Source: Butyrivibrio proteoclasticus B316 (GTDB lineage Bacteria > Bacillota > Clostridia > Lachnospirales > Lachnospiraceae). Taken from it: a DNA stretch of 64,000 nt. A program made the position numbers and the translations under genes. The stretch's first letter is position 1; the number at the start of each line of letters is the position of its first letter. The DNA is taken from contig NC_014387.1 of assembly GCF_000145035.1 (NCBI RefSeq), positions 1,248,276 through 1,312,275 on the forward strand, read 5' to 3'. This document shows positions 16,837-25,775 of this stretch, in pieces. The notes beneath the pieces are model-generated. The model saw nothing but the letters and a program-made list of their open reading frames with translations. It did no database searches and had not been told where the DNA came from.

Positions 16837-17322
16837 ATGGAAGAAAAAATGAAAAAAATAGGACGAGGAATGAATATCAGAATGGGGCTGCTCATGAGCT
16901 TTTGTCTGTCTCTTATCGGAACCCTTTTCTCAGGTCATTTCACTGTGCCGGGCTTTATTCTCAGCTTTATTGTCAGCACTATTATCAGCATGATAATAGG
17001 ATTTGTTATTCCTATGGGCAAGGTTACTAATAGTTTGGCGGGGAAGCTTGGCCTTAAGCAGGGAACTCTTCCTGAGAGGCTGTTTTCAAGTCTGATATCA
17101 AATCTTATTTATACGCCTTTGATGACATTCTGTATGGTATTTCTTGCTTATCAGATGACTATGAAGCAGTCAGGTGGCATGGCCCAGTTAAACCTTCTTT
17201 CCATGTTTCTTCCATCACTTTTGATCTGTTTTATTGCCGGATATATTTTAATCTTTATTTTTCAACCATTATTCTTTAAAATACTCATGGCGAGATATGC
17301 CGGTAATGAAAAAAAGTATTGA
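16837..17322 (+). CDS. Hypothetical four-helix membrane protein
   Basis: The 161-residue protein has about four helices arranged as two similar pairs: GLLMSFCLSLIGTLFSG resembles the later LIYTPLMTFCMVFLAY region, each followed by a long second helix. The charged central loop reads KLGLKQGTLPERLFS. The start has GGAGG nine bases upstream. I do not recognise a characterised family; DUF2798-like proteins have a comparable layout. The next gene starts 17 bases after its stop, so they are probably co-transcribed. Confidence 0.55.
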   Translation: MEEKMKKIGRGMNIRMGLLMSFCLSLIGTLFSGHFTVPGFILSFIVSTIISMIIGFVIPMGKVTNSLAGKLGLKQGTLPERLFSSLISNLIYTPLMTFCMVFLAYQMTMKQSGGMAQLNLLSMFLPSLLICFIAGYILIFIFQPLFFKILMARYAGNEKKY

Positions 17323-17338
17323 GATTTGAGGAAGGCTA

Positions 17339-19108
17339 ATGAGGCAGTTTAACTACGAATTTACGCGGGTTGAGGATGTAGAGGTTGCTCTTAAGGCAGT
17401 TTACGGCTACACATCTGATCATCCTTATAAATCTATTCTTTTCCACCTGTATTCAATCGTCTTTGATGACGAGCAGATAAGTCATGTTCAGAGAATGATA
17501 CGTGATGTTTATCCGGATGCAAGCATTGGAGGAACCAGCTCTAATGGAGATATCTGTGATGGACATCTGGCCGATTACGGAATGGTAATGGCAGTATCGG
17601 TATTTGAATCTACTGAGACATGCACTTTTTTGTTTGACTGCGAACCAGACGGAGAGTCAGCGCTTGGAAACAGGATAAGGGAGGTTATTGATTCAACCGA
17701 AAATATTAAGGCTGCGGAAATCCTCATAACCCTAAAAACAATAAATTCGCATACGATTCTCAATGAAGCCGAGAAATGCAGAAATGATGTCAAGATATTT
17801 GGAGGCGGAAGTGCCAACGTAGAAATATCTGAGATTTATACGAGCGTAATGAATGAGGACAGTATCAGCCACGCAGGTGTTCTCCTTATTACCTATTCAG
17901 GCGACGATCTCGTTGTGGATGTCAGGCATGCAATAGGATGGAAGCCTCTTGGCAAAGATATGACAGCTACCAGAATTGAGGGAAAACGCCTGTATGAACT
18001 AGATGGCGTTCCTGCTACTCAGATTTACAGTAAGTACCTCGATATTCAGGCCAATGATGATTTCTTTTCCAATATACTTGAATTCCCGATCATGTCTACA
18101 CAGCATGATCAACATGTGCTCAGACTTCCGTTTTCCTGCGATCCTGAGAGCGGCTCGATATTGCTTGCAGCTGATCTTGATAAGGGAACCAAGGTTAATC
18201 TTTCATATGGCGACCCTGATGTGATCAAAGGGGATGTGGCAGAACTTGTAGAACATGTTAAAGACTTCGCACCACAGGCAGTCTTTTTGTATTCATGTGG
18301 CGTCAGAAGATTATACTGGAAATATCTTATCAATAAAGAAACCGGGCCATTTAGTCAGGTAGCGCCTGTTTCCGGCTTTTATTCAAGCGGCGAGATCATG
18401 CGCATGGGTAAATATCTTATTGAGCATCATGTCACTCTCATAGCAATCAGTATGAGAGAGGGCGAGCATGCCAAGGCCCAGCCTACAGGTGAAGGCGATA
18501 AGACAATTGAGATGAGTGAAGAGCAGAAAATGCATGGTCAGATCTCAATGGTCAGAAGACTTGCTACATTTATCAATGTTACGGCAGCAGAGCTGCGCCA
18601 GGCCAACGATGAGCTTCGTCAGGCTGCAGATACCGATGCTCTTACAGGCCTTAGTAACAGGCGTGTTATTGATAAAGTTGTTCGTAGTACTATAGCAACC
18701 TTCAAGACTATGGGAATTGACATAGTACTTGGAATTGCTGATATTGATGATTTCAAGGTTGTAAATGACACTTATGGACACGCCGAGGGAGATAAGATAC
18801 TTGTCGCTATAAGCGATATGCTCAATGAGCAGATATGCAGAATTCCTAGTTCTCTTATAGGCCGTTGGGGCGGAGAGGAATTCCTTTTCATGTGTCCGCG
18901 TGTTTCTATTGAAGAGGCCAGAGACCTTCTTGATGAGATCAGGCAGAAGATAGCTGATACTGAGTTTGGTGCGATTGGGCATAGAACAATCAGCGTCGGA
19001 ATGACTGAGTTTAAAAATGATGATAGCGCAGATGATGTGTTCTGCAGGGCTGACCAGGCTCTTTATGAAGCCAAGGGAAGCGGCAAAAACAGAATCTGCA
19101 TTAAATAG
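17339..19108 (+). CDS. FIST-domain sensor diguanylate cyclase
   Basis: The 589-residue protein has FIST N- and C-terminal sensory domains (about residues 20-385) followed by a coiled linker and a C-terminal GGDEF domain. The active-site loop is GRWGGEEF, GGEEF at residues 511-515, with DIDDFKVVNDTYGH upstream, so it should make c-di-GMP. No RxxD inhibitory site is seen before the loop. FIST domains are thought to bind small ligands, possibly amino acids. There are no membrane segments. It lies between a membrane protein and a TRIC-like channel gene. Confidence 0.9.
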   Translation: MRQFNYEFTRVEDVEVALKAVYGYTSDHPYKSILFHLYSIVFDDEQISHVQRMIRDVYPDASIGGTSSNGDICDGHLADYGMVMAVSVFESTETCTFLFDCEPDGESALGNRIREVIDSTENIKAAEILITLKTINSHTILNEAEKCRNDVKIFGGGSANVEISEIYTSVMNEDSISHAGVLLITYSGDDLVVDVRHAIGWKPLGKDMTATRIEGKRLYELDGVPATQIYSKYLDIQANDDFFSNILEFPIMSTQHDQHVLRLPFSCDPESGSILLAADLDKGTKVNLSYGDPDVIKGDVAELVEHVKDFAPQAVFLYSCGVRRLYWKYLINKETGPFSQVAPVSGFYSSGEIMRMGKYLIEHHVTLIAISMREGEHAKAQPTGEGDKTIEMSEEQKMHGQISMVRRLATFINVTAAELRQANDELRQAADTDALTGLSNRRVIDKVVRSTIATFKTMGIDIVLGIADIDDFKVVNDTYGHAEGDKILVAISDMLNEQICRIPSSLIGRWGGEEFLFMCPRVSIEEARDLLDEIRQKIADTEFGAIGHRTISVGMTEFKNDDSADDVFCRADQALYEAKGSGKNRICIK

Positions 19109-19139
19109 CTAAATATTTTTGGTTGGGAGATTTTTTAAA

Positions 19140-19781
19140 TTGTCTTTATCTTTACTTGTTATATTTGATTTTATTGGAACAGTAGCTTTTGCTGTGTCCG
19201 GAGCTATTACCGGAATTCAGAAGAGAATGGATATCTTTGGAGTTAATATTCTTGCGATATTAACAGCCTGTGGAGGCGGTCTTACAAGAGATATCATAAT
19301 GGGAAATTTCCCGCCGCAGATGTTTATCAATCCATTTTATGTTCTTGTGGCAGCGGTTGTAGCAAATATAGTTTTTGGAATCATGTATTTTCACAAGGGT
19401 ATTCCCCAGAAGTTTTCTGGATTATATGACAGAGGGCTGTTCATATTTGATACAGTCGGTCTTGCAGCCTTTATGGTAGATGGCGTAATGATAGGCGCTA
19501 ATTTTGGATATGAAGATGACTTGTTCCTCCTGGTATTCCTTGGTTTTATCACAGGAGTTGGAGGAGGCGTTTTAAGAGATGTTCTCTCCAATCAGATGCC
19601 GGCTATTTTTGTCAAGCATGTGTATGCATTGCCTGTCATAATAGGAGGCATCCTCATGGTGATAATGCATGAACTTCTTGGAACATGGAATCTTGCCATG
19701 GTCCTAAGCTTTGCACTTGTTATTGTATTAAGAGTTATGGCTCGTCATTTCCTTTGGAATCTTCCTAAGGTTAATTTATGA
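19140..19781 (+). CDS. TRIC-type cation channel family protein (YicG/UPF0126)
   Basis: The 213-residue protein has seven helices in two similar halves. Each half has the family signature: TACGGGLTRDIIMG near residue 43 and ITGVGGGVLRDVLSNQMP near 140. Prokaryotic TRIC channels conduct K+ or Na+, though members named YicG are also suggested to carry glycine or amino acids. The start is taken as TTG 19140, with GGGAGA ten bases upstream; an in-frame TTG at 19119 lacks such a site. The 3' end overlaps the convergent GNAT gene by six bases. Confidence 0.82.
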   Translation: MSLSLLVIFDFIGTVAFAVSGAITGIQKRMDIFGVNILAILTACGGGLTRDIIMGNFPPQMFINPFYVLVAAVVANIVFGIMYFHKGIPQKFSGLYDRGLFIFDTVGLAAFMVDGVMIGANFGYEDDLFLLVFLGFITGVGGGVLRDVLSNQMPAIFVKHVYALPVIIGGILMVIMHELLGTWNLAMVLSFALVIVLRVMARHFLWNLPKVNL

Positions 19782-20348
19782 TTCAAGGGTCCACTGCCCG
19801 AATCTGACAGGTGCAGGTGATGTGGTATGCTGGCCAAGGTACTTCTCCATCCAGATCATATCGTACCAGGTATTGAACTTGAATCCGCTGTCATGGAAAG
19901 TTCCAACCAGTTTATAACCATGTTTTTCATGAAAATATTTGGAATCATTTGTAAGGTGCTCGTCTGTAGCACCTTCTTTTAGATATGCGATACATGCATT
20001 TGCGTTTAATATGCCCATTTTTGCAAGAGATTTCTCTAGAGTGTCATACAGCATAGAACCTACACCGCAGCGCTTGGAATCTTTTCTGACGTAAACTGTT
20101 GTCTCAACAGACCAGTCGTAGGCACTTCTGCCTTTAAAAGTTGAAGCGTAGGCATAACCAAGTATTGCACCATTATCATCTACAGCCTTGATATATGGGA
20201 ATTTGGCTGAGATATTTCTGATACGTTCTTCAAATTCTGAAAGGGATGGTACATCATACTCGAAAGTAATTGCTGTGTCTGTGACATAAGGAGTGTAGAT
20301 ATCTAAAAGCTCCCTTGCATCTTCTGTAGTGACTTTTTCTATTTTCAT
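19776..20348 (-). CDS. GNAT N-acetyltransferase (phosphinothricin-acetyltransferase-like)
   Basis: The 190-residue protein matches the Pat/Bar-like GNAT group: IYTPYVTDTAITFEYDVPSL near the N-terminus, YAYASTFKGRSAYDWSVETT, then the acetyl-CoA loop RKDSKRCGVGSMLYDTL, and KYFHEKHGYKLVGTFHDSG near the C-terminus. Such enzymes acetylate small amines; many act on methionine sulfone/sulfoximine or are of unknown substrate. The start at 20348 has GGAGG six bases upstream; an upstream in-frame ATG at 20390 has no such site. Confidence 0.85.
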   Translation of the reverse strand: MKIEKVTTEDARELLDIYTPYVTDTAITFEYDVPSLSEFEERIRNISAKFPYIKAVDDNGAILGYAYASTFKGRSAYDWSVETTVYVRKDSKRCGVGSMLYDTLEKSLAKMGILNANACIAYLKEGATDEHLTNDSKYFHEKHGYKLVGTFHDSGFKFNTWYDMIWMEKYLGQHTTSPAPVRFGQWTLES

Positions 20349-20434
20349 AATTTCCTCCATACAATAGAGCGTTAGTTTTAGATTATACAATGGTTTTGCA
20401 TTGCTTACAATCTTATATATCGATTTAACATTAG

Positions 20435-20463
20435 TGGAAATTACAGCGCTTTTTTAGTATAAT
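20435..20463 (+). promoter_or_regulatory. SigA-type promoter upstream of the hairpin leader
   Basis: -35 TGGAAA (20435-20440, 4/6 match) and a perfect -10 TATAAT (20458-20463) have a 17-base spacer. Transcription would start near 20470, so the long hairpin and leader lie in the RNA of the oxidoreductase gene. Confidence 0.45.
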
Positions 20464-20483
20464 ATAGGCGGATATTTTTATGG

Positions 20484-20578
20484 GGATATATTTCAAGAAG
20501 TCGAGTGCTCAAAGTGCAATTCAACAGTATGAGATATGAATTACACTTTGAGCATTTGACTTTGAAGGGGAAATATCC
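20484..20578 (+). repeat. Long near-perfect inverted repeat (about 95-nt hairpin) in the leader of the oxidoreductase gene
   Basis: The core arms at 20497-20522 and 20538-20563 pair over 26 positions with one mismatch and three G-U pairs, around a 15-base loop. After a short internal loop, GGATATATTTC (20484-20494) and GAAATATCC (20570-20578) pair again, with a two-base bulge. The hairpin is followed 34 bases later by ATG 20613. It is too long and lacks the T-tract for a simple terminator, and it lies between promoter and ribosome binding site. Confidence 0.7.
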
Positions 20579-20612
20579 GAGATATGGCAAGAAACAAATG
20601 GTAGGAGGTTTT

Positions 20613-23435
20613 ATGGCAAAAAAGACTTTGACGGAGGCTAATTGGAAAATTGGCGATCCAATGATCAACGAGAATGATTTCTGGCAGGACCCGAATTATA
20701 AGGCAGAGGATCCGGAAAAGGAGATGCTGGTTCTTGAACTGGCCAAGCTGATAACAGACAGATATGTCAAGAAGCTTACTAACAAGATCAATAACAGAGA
20801 TCCTGAATATTGGATGCTTGATCATATTCTCAACAAGGAACAGGTTAAGTTCCTGCTTAATTTCAAGAAGACCAGAGTTCCTTACTCTATTGAGGAACTG
20901 GCTCAGATGAATAATATGCCGGTCGACAAAACGCAGGAGATGGTTGATCGTCTTAAATGGATCGGTATCATTGAACAGAACAGGGCTAAGACTGCGGATA
21001 AGCACAGACAGTATGAACTGCCTATTTTTGTTCCGGGTTCAGCAGAGTTTATGATGATGCAGGATAAGCTTACGGATGAATTCCCGGAGCTTGCTACATT
21101 TTTTAACCTTATGACACAGCTTCCGCTTGCGGGGATTACCCAGATGGTTCCTCCCGGAGGAGCGGGCGTAGGAATGCACGTTATTCCTGTAGAGAAGGCA
21201 ATTTCTCTTGAAAATCAGTCAGTACCAGTAGAGCATTTATCCCGCTGGATCGATATGTATGACAAGTATGGCATTTCCGAGTGCTCCTGTCGTAAGCAGC
21301 AGGCTATGCGAGGAGAGGGCTCTGGAGAGATACGCGGTGATTACTGTATCGGAATGGGTGATATGGCTGAGTATATGGATGATCGAGGAATCGGTCATTA
21401 CATTACCAAAGAGGAAGTTTATGAAATCCTTGAGAGAGCAGAGAGACACGGCTATGTACACCAGATAACCAATATTGACGGCGAGGGCAAGATTGTAGCT
21501 ATTTGTAACTGTGCTCCGGGTGTGTGTAATGCTCTTAGAACATCACAGCTCTTTAATACACCTAACATGTCTGCATCGGCTTACAGAGCACATGTAGAAA
21601 AAGATAAATGTGTTGCCTGCGGTAAATGTGTTGAGGTTTGTCCTGTAGGAGCAGCCAAGCTTGGACAGAAGCTTTGCAAAAAAGACGGCTCTGAAGTTAC
21701 TTATCCCAAGACAGAGCTTCCTGACAAGAAGAAATGGGGACCTGAGAAGTGGAACTACAACTACAGGGATGACGCCAAGATCAATTGCTATAAGACAGGA
21801 ACAGCTCCTTGTAAGACTGCCTGTCCTGTACACTTATCAGTTCAGGGCTATATCAAGATGGCAGCAGAGGGAAGATATGAAGATGCCCTGAAACTCATCA
21901 AGCAGGATAATCCATTCCCTTATATTTGTGGAGCTGTTTGTAACAGACGATGTGAGGATGCCTGCACAAGAGGAACAATTGATCAGCCGCTTGCTATTGA
22001 TGAAATCAAGAAGTTCATTGCTTCGCTTGAACTTAAACAGGATAAGAGATATGTTCCTCTATGCGAGAAGCATGATGGCGGAATGTGGAGCGATGAGTAC
22101 AAGGTAGCTATTATAGGTGGAGGCCCGGCCGGTCTTTCTGCCGCTTATTATCTCAGACTCAACGGTTATCCTGTTACTGTTTTTGAAAAAGAGAAGAGAC
22201 CTGGCGGAATGCTCATGAATGGTATTCCTAGCTATCGTCTTGAAAAGAACATAATTGATGCTGAGATAGATGTTATCAGACAGATGGGCGTAGAGTTCAA
22301 ATGCGGAGTAGAGGTAGGTAAGGATACTACTATCCAGGAACTTAGGAAAGAAGGCTATAAGGCGTTCTTTATCGCAATCGGTATGCAAGGTGGCAGGATG
22401 GCAGGCATTCCGGGAGAGACTGCAGAAGGTGTTCAGACAGGTGTTGATTTCCTTCGCACTATCAATCAGGATCACAGCGTAAGATTAAAGGGAGCTACAG
22501 TCGTTGTTGGTGGCGGTAATGTTGCTATTGACGTTGCCAGAACAGCTGTCAGAGCCGGATCTTCAAAGGTTACAATGCTCTGTCTTGAGAGCCCTGAAGA
22601 GATGCCTGCAGCCAAGGATGAAGTAGCTGAGGCTAAGGAAGAAGGAATAGAAGTTCTAAACGGATGGGGACCAAGAGAGGTTGTTACTGAGGCTGGACAT
22701 GTCAAGGCAGTTATCTTCAAGAAATGCGTAAGTGTATTTGATGATCAGCATAGATTTAATCCTCAATTTGACGAGGGTGATACAATAGAAGTTCCTTGTG
22801 AGAATCTTCTTCTTTCAATCGGACAGTCGGTTCAGTGGGGCAAGCTCCTTGAAGGAACCAAGGTTGAACTTAACAGAAACGGAACTGCTATTGCAAACAG
22901 CCTTACAAGGCAGACGGCTGAGCCTGATATTTTTGTTGGTGGTGATGTATTCACCGGTGCTAAATTTGCTATAGATGCGATAGCAGGTGGAAGAGAAGGC
23001 TATGTTTCAATCAACCGTTTCGTGCATGAGGGTAACAGGCTTGACCTTGCAAGAGACAGAAGAGAATTTATTGAACTTGACAAGGATGATATTTCTGTAG
23101 AGACTTTTGATAATGCCAAGAGACAGATCCCCGGTAAAAAAGCCGGAGTGGCTCAGGAAACCTTTGAGGATCTGAGACTTACTCTTACAGAAGAACAGGT
23201 CAAGACAGAGGCAGCAAGATGCCTTGGGTGTGGCGCAACAACCGTAGATGAGAACAGATGTATCGGATGCGGTCTTTGCACAACCAAGTGCGAGTTTGAT
23301 GCCATTCATCTCACAAGAGATGTACCTGCTGCGAGCACAATGGTCAGAGCTGAAGATAAACTTAAGAAGGTCGGACCATATGCTGCTAAGAGGGCAGGCA
23401 GAATTGTTATCAACAAGATTCTTGGTGATAAATAA
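20613..23435 (+). CDS. Winged-helix/Fe-S/GltD-like FAD-NAD(P) oxidoreductase, 940 aa
   Basis: The N-terminus holds a winged-helix-like segment (YSIEELAQMNNMPVDKTQEM) and a PIFVPGSAEFM stretch. An Fe-S region follows (SECSCRKQ, then CNCAPGVC), then a 4Fe-4S ferredoxin motif CVACGKCVEVCP. A glutamate-synthase-small-subunit-like half comes next: an Fe-S domain (CKTACPVHLS, CGAVCNRRCEDAC), FAD site VAIIGGGPAGLSAAYYL, NAD(P) site VVVGGGNVAIDVA and the closing GGDVFTGAKFAIDAI. A last pair of cysteine motifs (CLGCG, CIGCGLCTTKC) ends it. It probably shuttles electrons between NAD(P)H and ferredoxin-type partners; the substrate is unknown. RBS AGGAGG fixes the start, and phosphoglucomutase follows 17 bases later. 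Confidence 0.82.
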   Translation: MAKKTLTEANWKIGDPMINENDFWQDPNYKAEDPEKEMLVLELAKLITDRYVKKLTNKINNRDPEYWMLDHILNKEQVKFLLNFKKTRVPYSIEELAQMNNMPVDKTQEMVDRLKWIGIIEQNRAKTADKHRQYELPIFVPGSAEFMMMQDKLTDEFPELATFFNLMTQLPLAGITQMVPPGGAGVGMHVIPVEKAISLENQSVPVEHLSRWIDMYDKYGISECSCRKQQAMRGEGSGEIRGDYCIGMGDMAEYMDDRGIGHYITKEEVYEILERAERHGYVHQITNIDGEGKIVAICNCAPGVCNALRTSQLFNTPNMSASAYRAHVEKDKCVACGKCVEVCPVGAAKLGQKLCKKDGSEVTYPKTELPDKKKWGPEKWNYNYRDDAKINCYKTGTAPCKTACPVHLSVQGYIKMAAEGRYEDALKLIKQDNPFPYICGAVCNRRCEDACTRGTIDQPLAIDEIKKFIASLELKQDKRYVPLCEKHDGGMWSDEYKVAIIGGGPAGLSAAYYLRLNGYPVTVFEKEKRPGGMLMNGIPSYRLEKNIIDAEIDVIRQMGVEFKCGVEVGKDTTIQELRKEGYKAFFIAIGMQGGRMAGIPGETAEGVQTGVDFLRTINQDHSVRLKGATVVVGGGNVAIDVARTAVRAGSSKVTMLCLESPEEMPAAKDEVAEAKEEGIEVLNGWGPREVVTEAGHVKAVIFKKCVSVFDDQHRFNPQFDEGDTIEVPCENLLLSIGQSVQWGKLLEGTKVELNRNGTAIANSLTRQTAEPDIFVGGDVFTGAKFAIDAIAGGREGYVSINRFVHEGNRLDLARDRREFIELDKDDISVETFDNAKRQIPGKKAGVAQETFEDLRLTLTEEQVKTEAARCLGCGATTVDENRCIGCGLCTTKCEFDAIHLTRDVPAASTMVRAEDKLKKVGPYAAKRAGRIVINKILGDK

Positions 23436-23452
23436 GATAGGAGGAATAAATA

Positions 23453-25147
23453 ATGGATTATAAGTCAAGATATCAGGAGTGGCTGGATAAATTATCGGAT
23501 TCTGATCCGCTTAAGGCTGAGCTTGAGGCTATTAAGGGTGATGATAAGGAAATCGAAGACAGATTCTATCAGGATCTTTCTTTTGGTACAGCCGGACTTC
23601 GCGGAAAGGTTGGAGCAGGAACAAACCGTATGAACTTCCTTACAGTAGGTAAGGCGTCTCAGGGGGTTGCTGATTATATTGTCTCCAAGGGAAAAGAGGC
23701 TTGTGAGAAGGGCGTTGTAATAGCTCATGATCCAAGACACTTTTCAAAAGAGTTTTCTCAGCTTGCTGCCGGTATTTTTGCAGCAAATGGAATCAAAGTA
23801 TATACTTTCCCGGATCTTCGTCCTACTCCTGAACTTGCATTCATGGTAAGACGTCTTGGAACAGTATCAGGAATCAATATTACAGCTTCACACAACCCAA
23901 GAGAGTACAATGGCTACAAGGCATATTGGGATGATGGATGTCAGGTTTCATCAGATGTTGCTGATGGAATGACAGAGAAGATCAATGCTGTAGATATCTG
24001 GACAGGAATTAAGACATCAGACTTTGACGAGGGAGTAAAGTCAGGCAAGATAGTTGTTCTTGGTGCTGAATATGACAGAGAGTATCTTGATAAGATTGAG
24101 GGAATGGCTATTCATGAGGGAGATGAACTGGATCTTTCCATCCCTCTTGTGTACACACCACTTAACGGCTGCGGATCAATTCCATTCAGACAGATGCTTA
24201 CAGACAGAGGGTTCTCTAACTGGAAGATAGTTCCTGAACAGGAAAATCCTGATCCTGATTTTACAACAGTTGGATATCCTAATCCGGAGGACCCTAAAGC
24301 GTTCAAGCTTTCAGAGCAGTATGGTAGAGAGTTTGGAGCAGAGCTTTTGATGGCTACAGATCCTGATTCTGACAGATTTGCCATAGAAATCAGAGATGAC
24401 AATGGCAACTACATTCCTCTTAACGGTAACCAGACAGGATATCTTCTTGTCAACTACGTATTAGAGGGACGTAAGGATGCCGGTACACTTCCTGCCAAGG
24501 GAGCTATGGTTAAGTCTATTGTAACTTCAACTCTTTCTACTATTATGGCCAAAGCCTATGGTATAGAGATGTTTGAGACACTTACAGGCTTTAAGAATAT
24601 CTGTGGTAAGATCCCATATCTTCACGAGAATGGTTATACCTATCTCTTTGGATATGAAGAGTCTGTTGGCTATGCTGTATGTGAAGATATCAGAGATAAG
24701 GACGGTATTTCCGCAGGTATGCTTGTTGCTGAGGCTGCAGCTTATTATCGTAAGCAGGGCAAGACTCTTTGGGATGTGCTTCAGGAAATCTATGCTAAAT
24801 ATGGCTTCTTTGCAGAGGATGAGCCTAATATGGTTCTGGAAGGAATACCTGGTGCTCAGCGTATTCAGCGTATGATGAAATGGTTTAGAGAGAATATCCC
24901 TACATCTGTAGCCGGTGCCAAGGTTGAGAAGGTTATTGACTATATCAATGGCTATGAAGATATTCCTGCTCAGAATGCTATAAGACTTTTCCTTGATAAT
25001 GGTTCATGGTTTGCTATCAGACCTTCAGGAACAGAGCCTAAGATCAAGTTCTATTTCTACTCAAACAGAGATAGCAGAGAGAATGCACTTGAAACTAACA
25101 GGAAGATAAAAGAAGAAATCTTCGGACTTATTGATTCTGTGGAATAA
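23453..25147 (+). CDS. pgcA: Phosphoglucomutase/phosphomannomutase (PgcA type)
   Basis: The 564-residue alpha-D-phosphohexomutase interconverts glucose 1- and 6-phosphate. It contains the catalytic serine loop TASHNPREYNGYK near residue 145, the Mg-binding ATDPDSDRF near residue 303, the sugar-binding GYEESVGYA near 402 and the phosphate-binding RPSGTEPKIKFY near 523. The RBS GGAGG is well placed. Together with glgC/glgD further on it supplies glucose 1-phosphate for glycogen. It follows the 940-aa oxidoreductase on the same strand by 17 bases, so the two share the hairpin leader. Confidence 0.93.
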   Translation: MDYKSRYQEWLDKLSDSDPLKAELEAIKGDDKEIEDRFYQDLSFGTAGLRGKVGAGTNRMNFLTVGKASQGVADYIVSKGKEACEKGVVIAHDPRHFSKEFSQLAAGIFAANGIKVYTFPDLRPTPELAFMVRRLGTVSGINITASHNPREYNGYKAYWDDGCQVSSDVADGMTEKINAVDIWTGIKTSDFDEGVKSGKIVVLGAEYDREYLDKIEGMAIHEGDELDLSIPLVYTPLNGCGSIPFRQMLTDRGFSNWKIVPEQENPDPDFTTVGYPNPEDPKAFKLSEQYGREFGAELLMATDPDSDRFAIEIRDDNGNYIPLNGNQTGYLLVNYVLEGRKDAGTLPAKGAMVKSIVTSTLSTIMAKAYGIEMFETLTGFKNICGKIPYLHENGYTYLFGYEESVGYAVCEDIRDKDGISAGMLVAEAAAYYRKQGKTLWDVLQEIYAKYGFFAEDEPNMVLEGIPGAQRIQRMMKWFRENIPTSVAGAKVEKVIDYINGYEDIPAQNAIRLFLDNGSWFAIRPSGTEPKIKFYFYSNRDSRENALETNRKIKEEIFGLIDSVE

Positions 25148-25152
25148 AGCCT

Positions 25153-25755
25153 ATGTCTACATACAGTAAAGAGGTATTTAGGAAAACATTACATGTAGTT
25201 GTGCTTTTCTTTACAATCTTCTGGTTTTATATGTATGAAGATTGGAAAAAGTCAGTACTTACCATTGCTGTAGTGCTCATTATTGTTTATCCGATCTTAC
25301 TACTGCTTTCCAAGGTTCCTGGCATGACAAAACTTGTTAATGCCAGGAAAACCGGGGAGTTTGCCAACAGCTTTGCAGCCCTGATGATAATGTTCATTGT
25401 CGTTGCCAGTATCTGCTGGGGATGGCTGGGGGACAGGGCAATTGGCATAGCATCGATATTTGCCTGGGGGCCAGGTGATGCTGCTGCAGCTCTGATAGGC
25501 AAGAAATTCGGCTCTATCAAGATTGGAAGGAAACATAAAAAGTCACTTCAGGGATCTATAGCCATGTTTGTGTTTTCTTTTGCCTCGGTCATAGCAGTTT
25601 ACATGGTATTTGGTAAATACAATGTGGGATTTACAGTTCTGGCAGCCTTATTAACTGCCTTTGTAAGCGCCACAGTTGAACTGCTGGTTGAAAATGGTTT
25701 TGATACATTTTATTGCCCTGTCAGCGCCATGGGAGTGCTGGTTTATTTGAGATGA
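25153..25755 (+). CDS. Dolichol kinase/diacylglycerol kinase (CTP)-like membrane protein
   Basis: The 200-residue protein has about six helices. The N-terminal FRKTLHVVV and the core FAWGPGDAAAALIGKKFG resemble the SEC59/DGK1/VTE5 group of CTP- or ATP-dependent polyprenol and phytol kinases, and the CDP-DAG synthase fold. A PIGRKHKKSLQGSIAMFVFS-like segment (read here GRKHKKSLQGSIAMF) is typical. A role in recycling a lipid alcohol is inference. It starts six bases after the phosphoglucomutase stop. Confidence 0.7.
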   Translation: MSTYSKEVFRKTLHVVVLFFTIFWFYMYEDWKKSVLTIAVVLIIVYPILLLLSKVPGMTKLVNARKTGEFANSFAALMIMFIVVASICWGWLGDRAIGIASIFAWGPGDAAAALIGKKFGSIKIGRKHKKSLQGSIAMFVFSFASVIAVYMVFGKYNVGFTVLAALLTAFVSATVELLVENGFDTFYCPVSAMGVLVYLR

Positions 25756-25775
25756 TTTGGAGACTTTAGTAGCAA

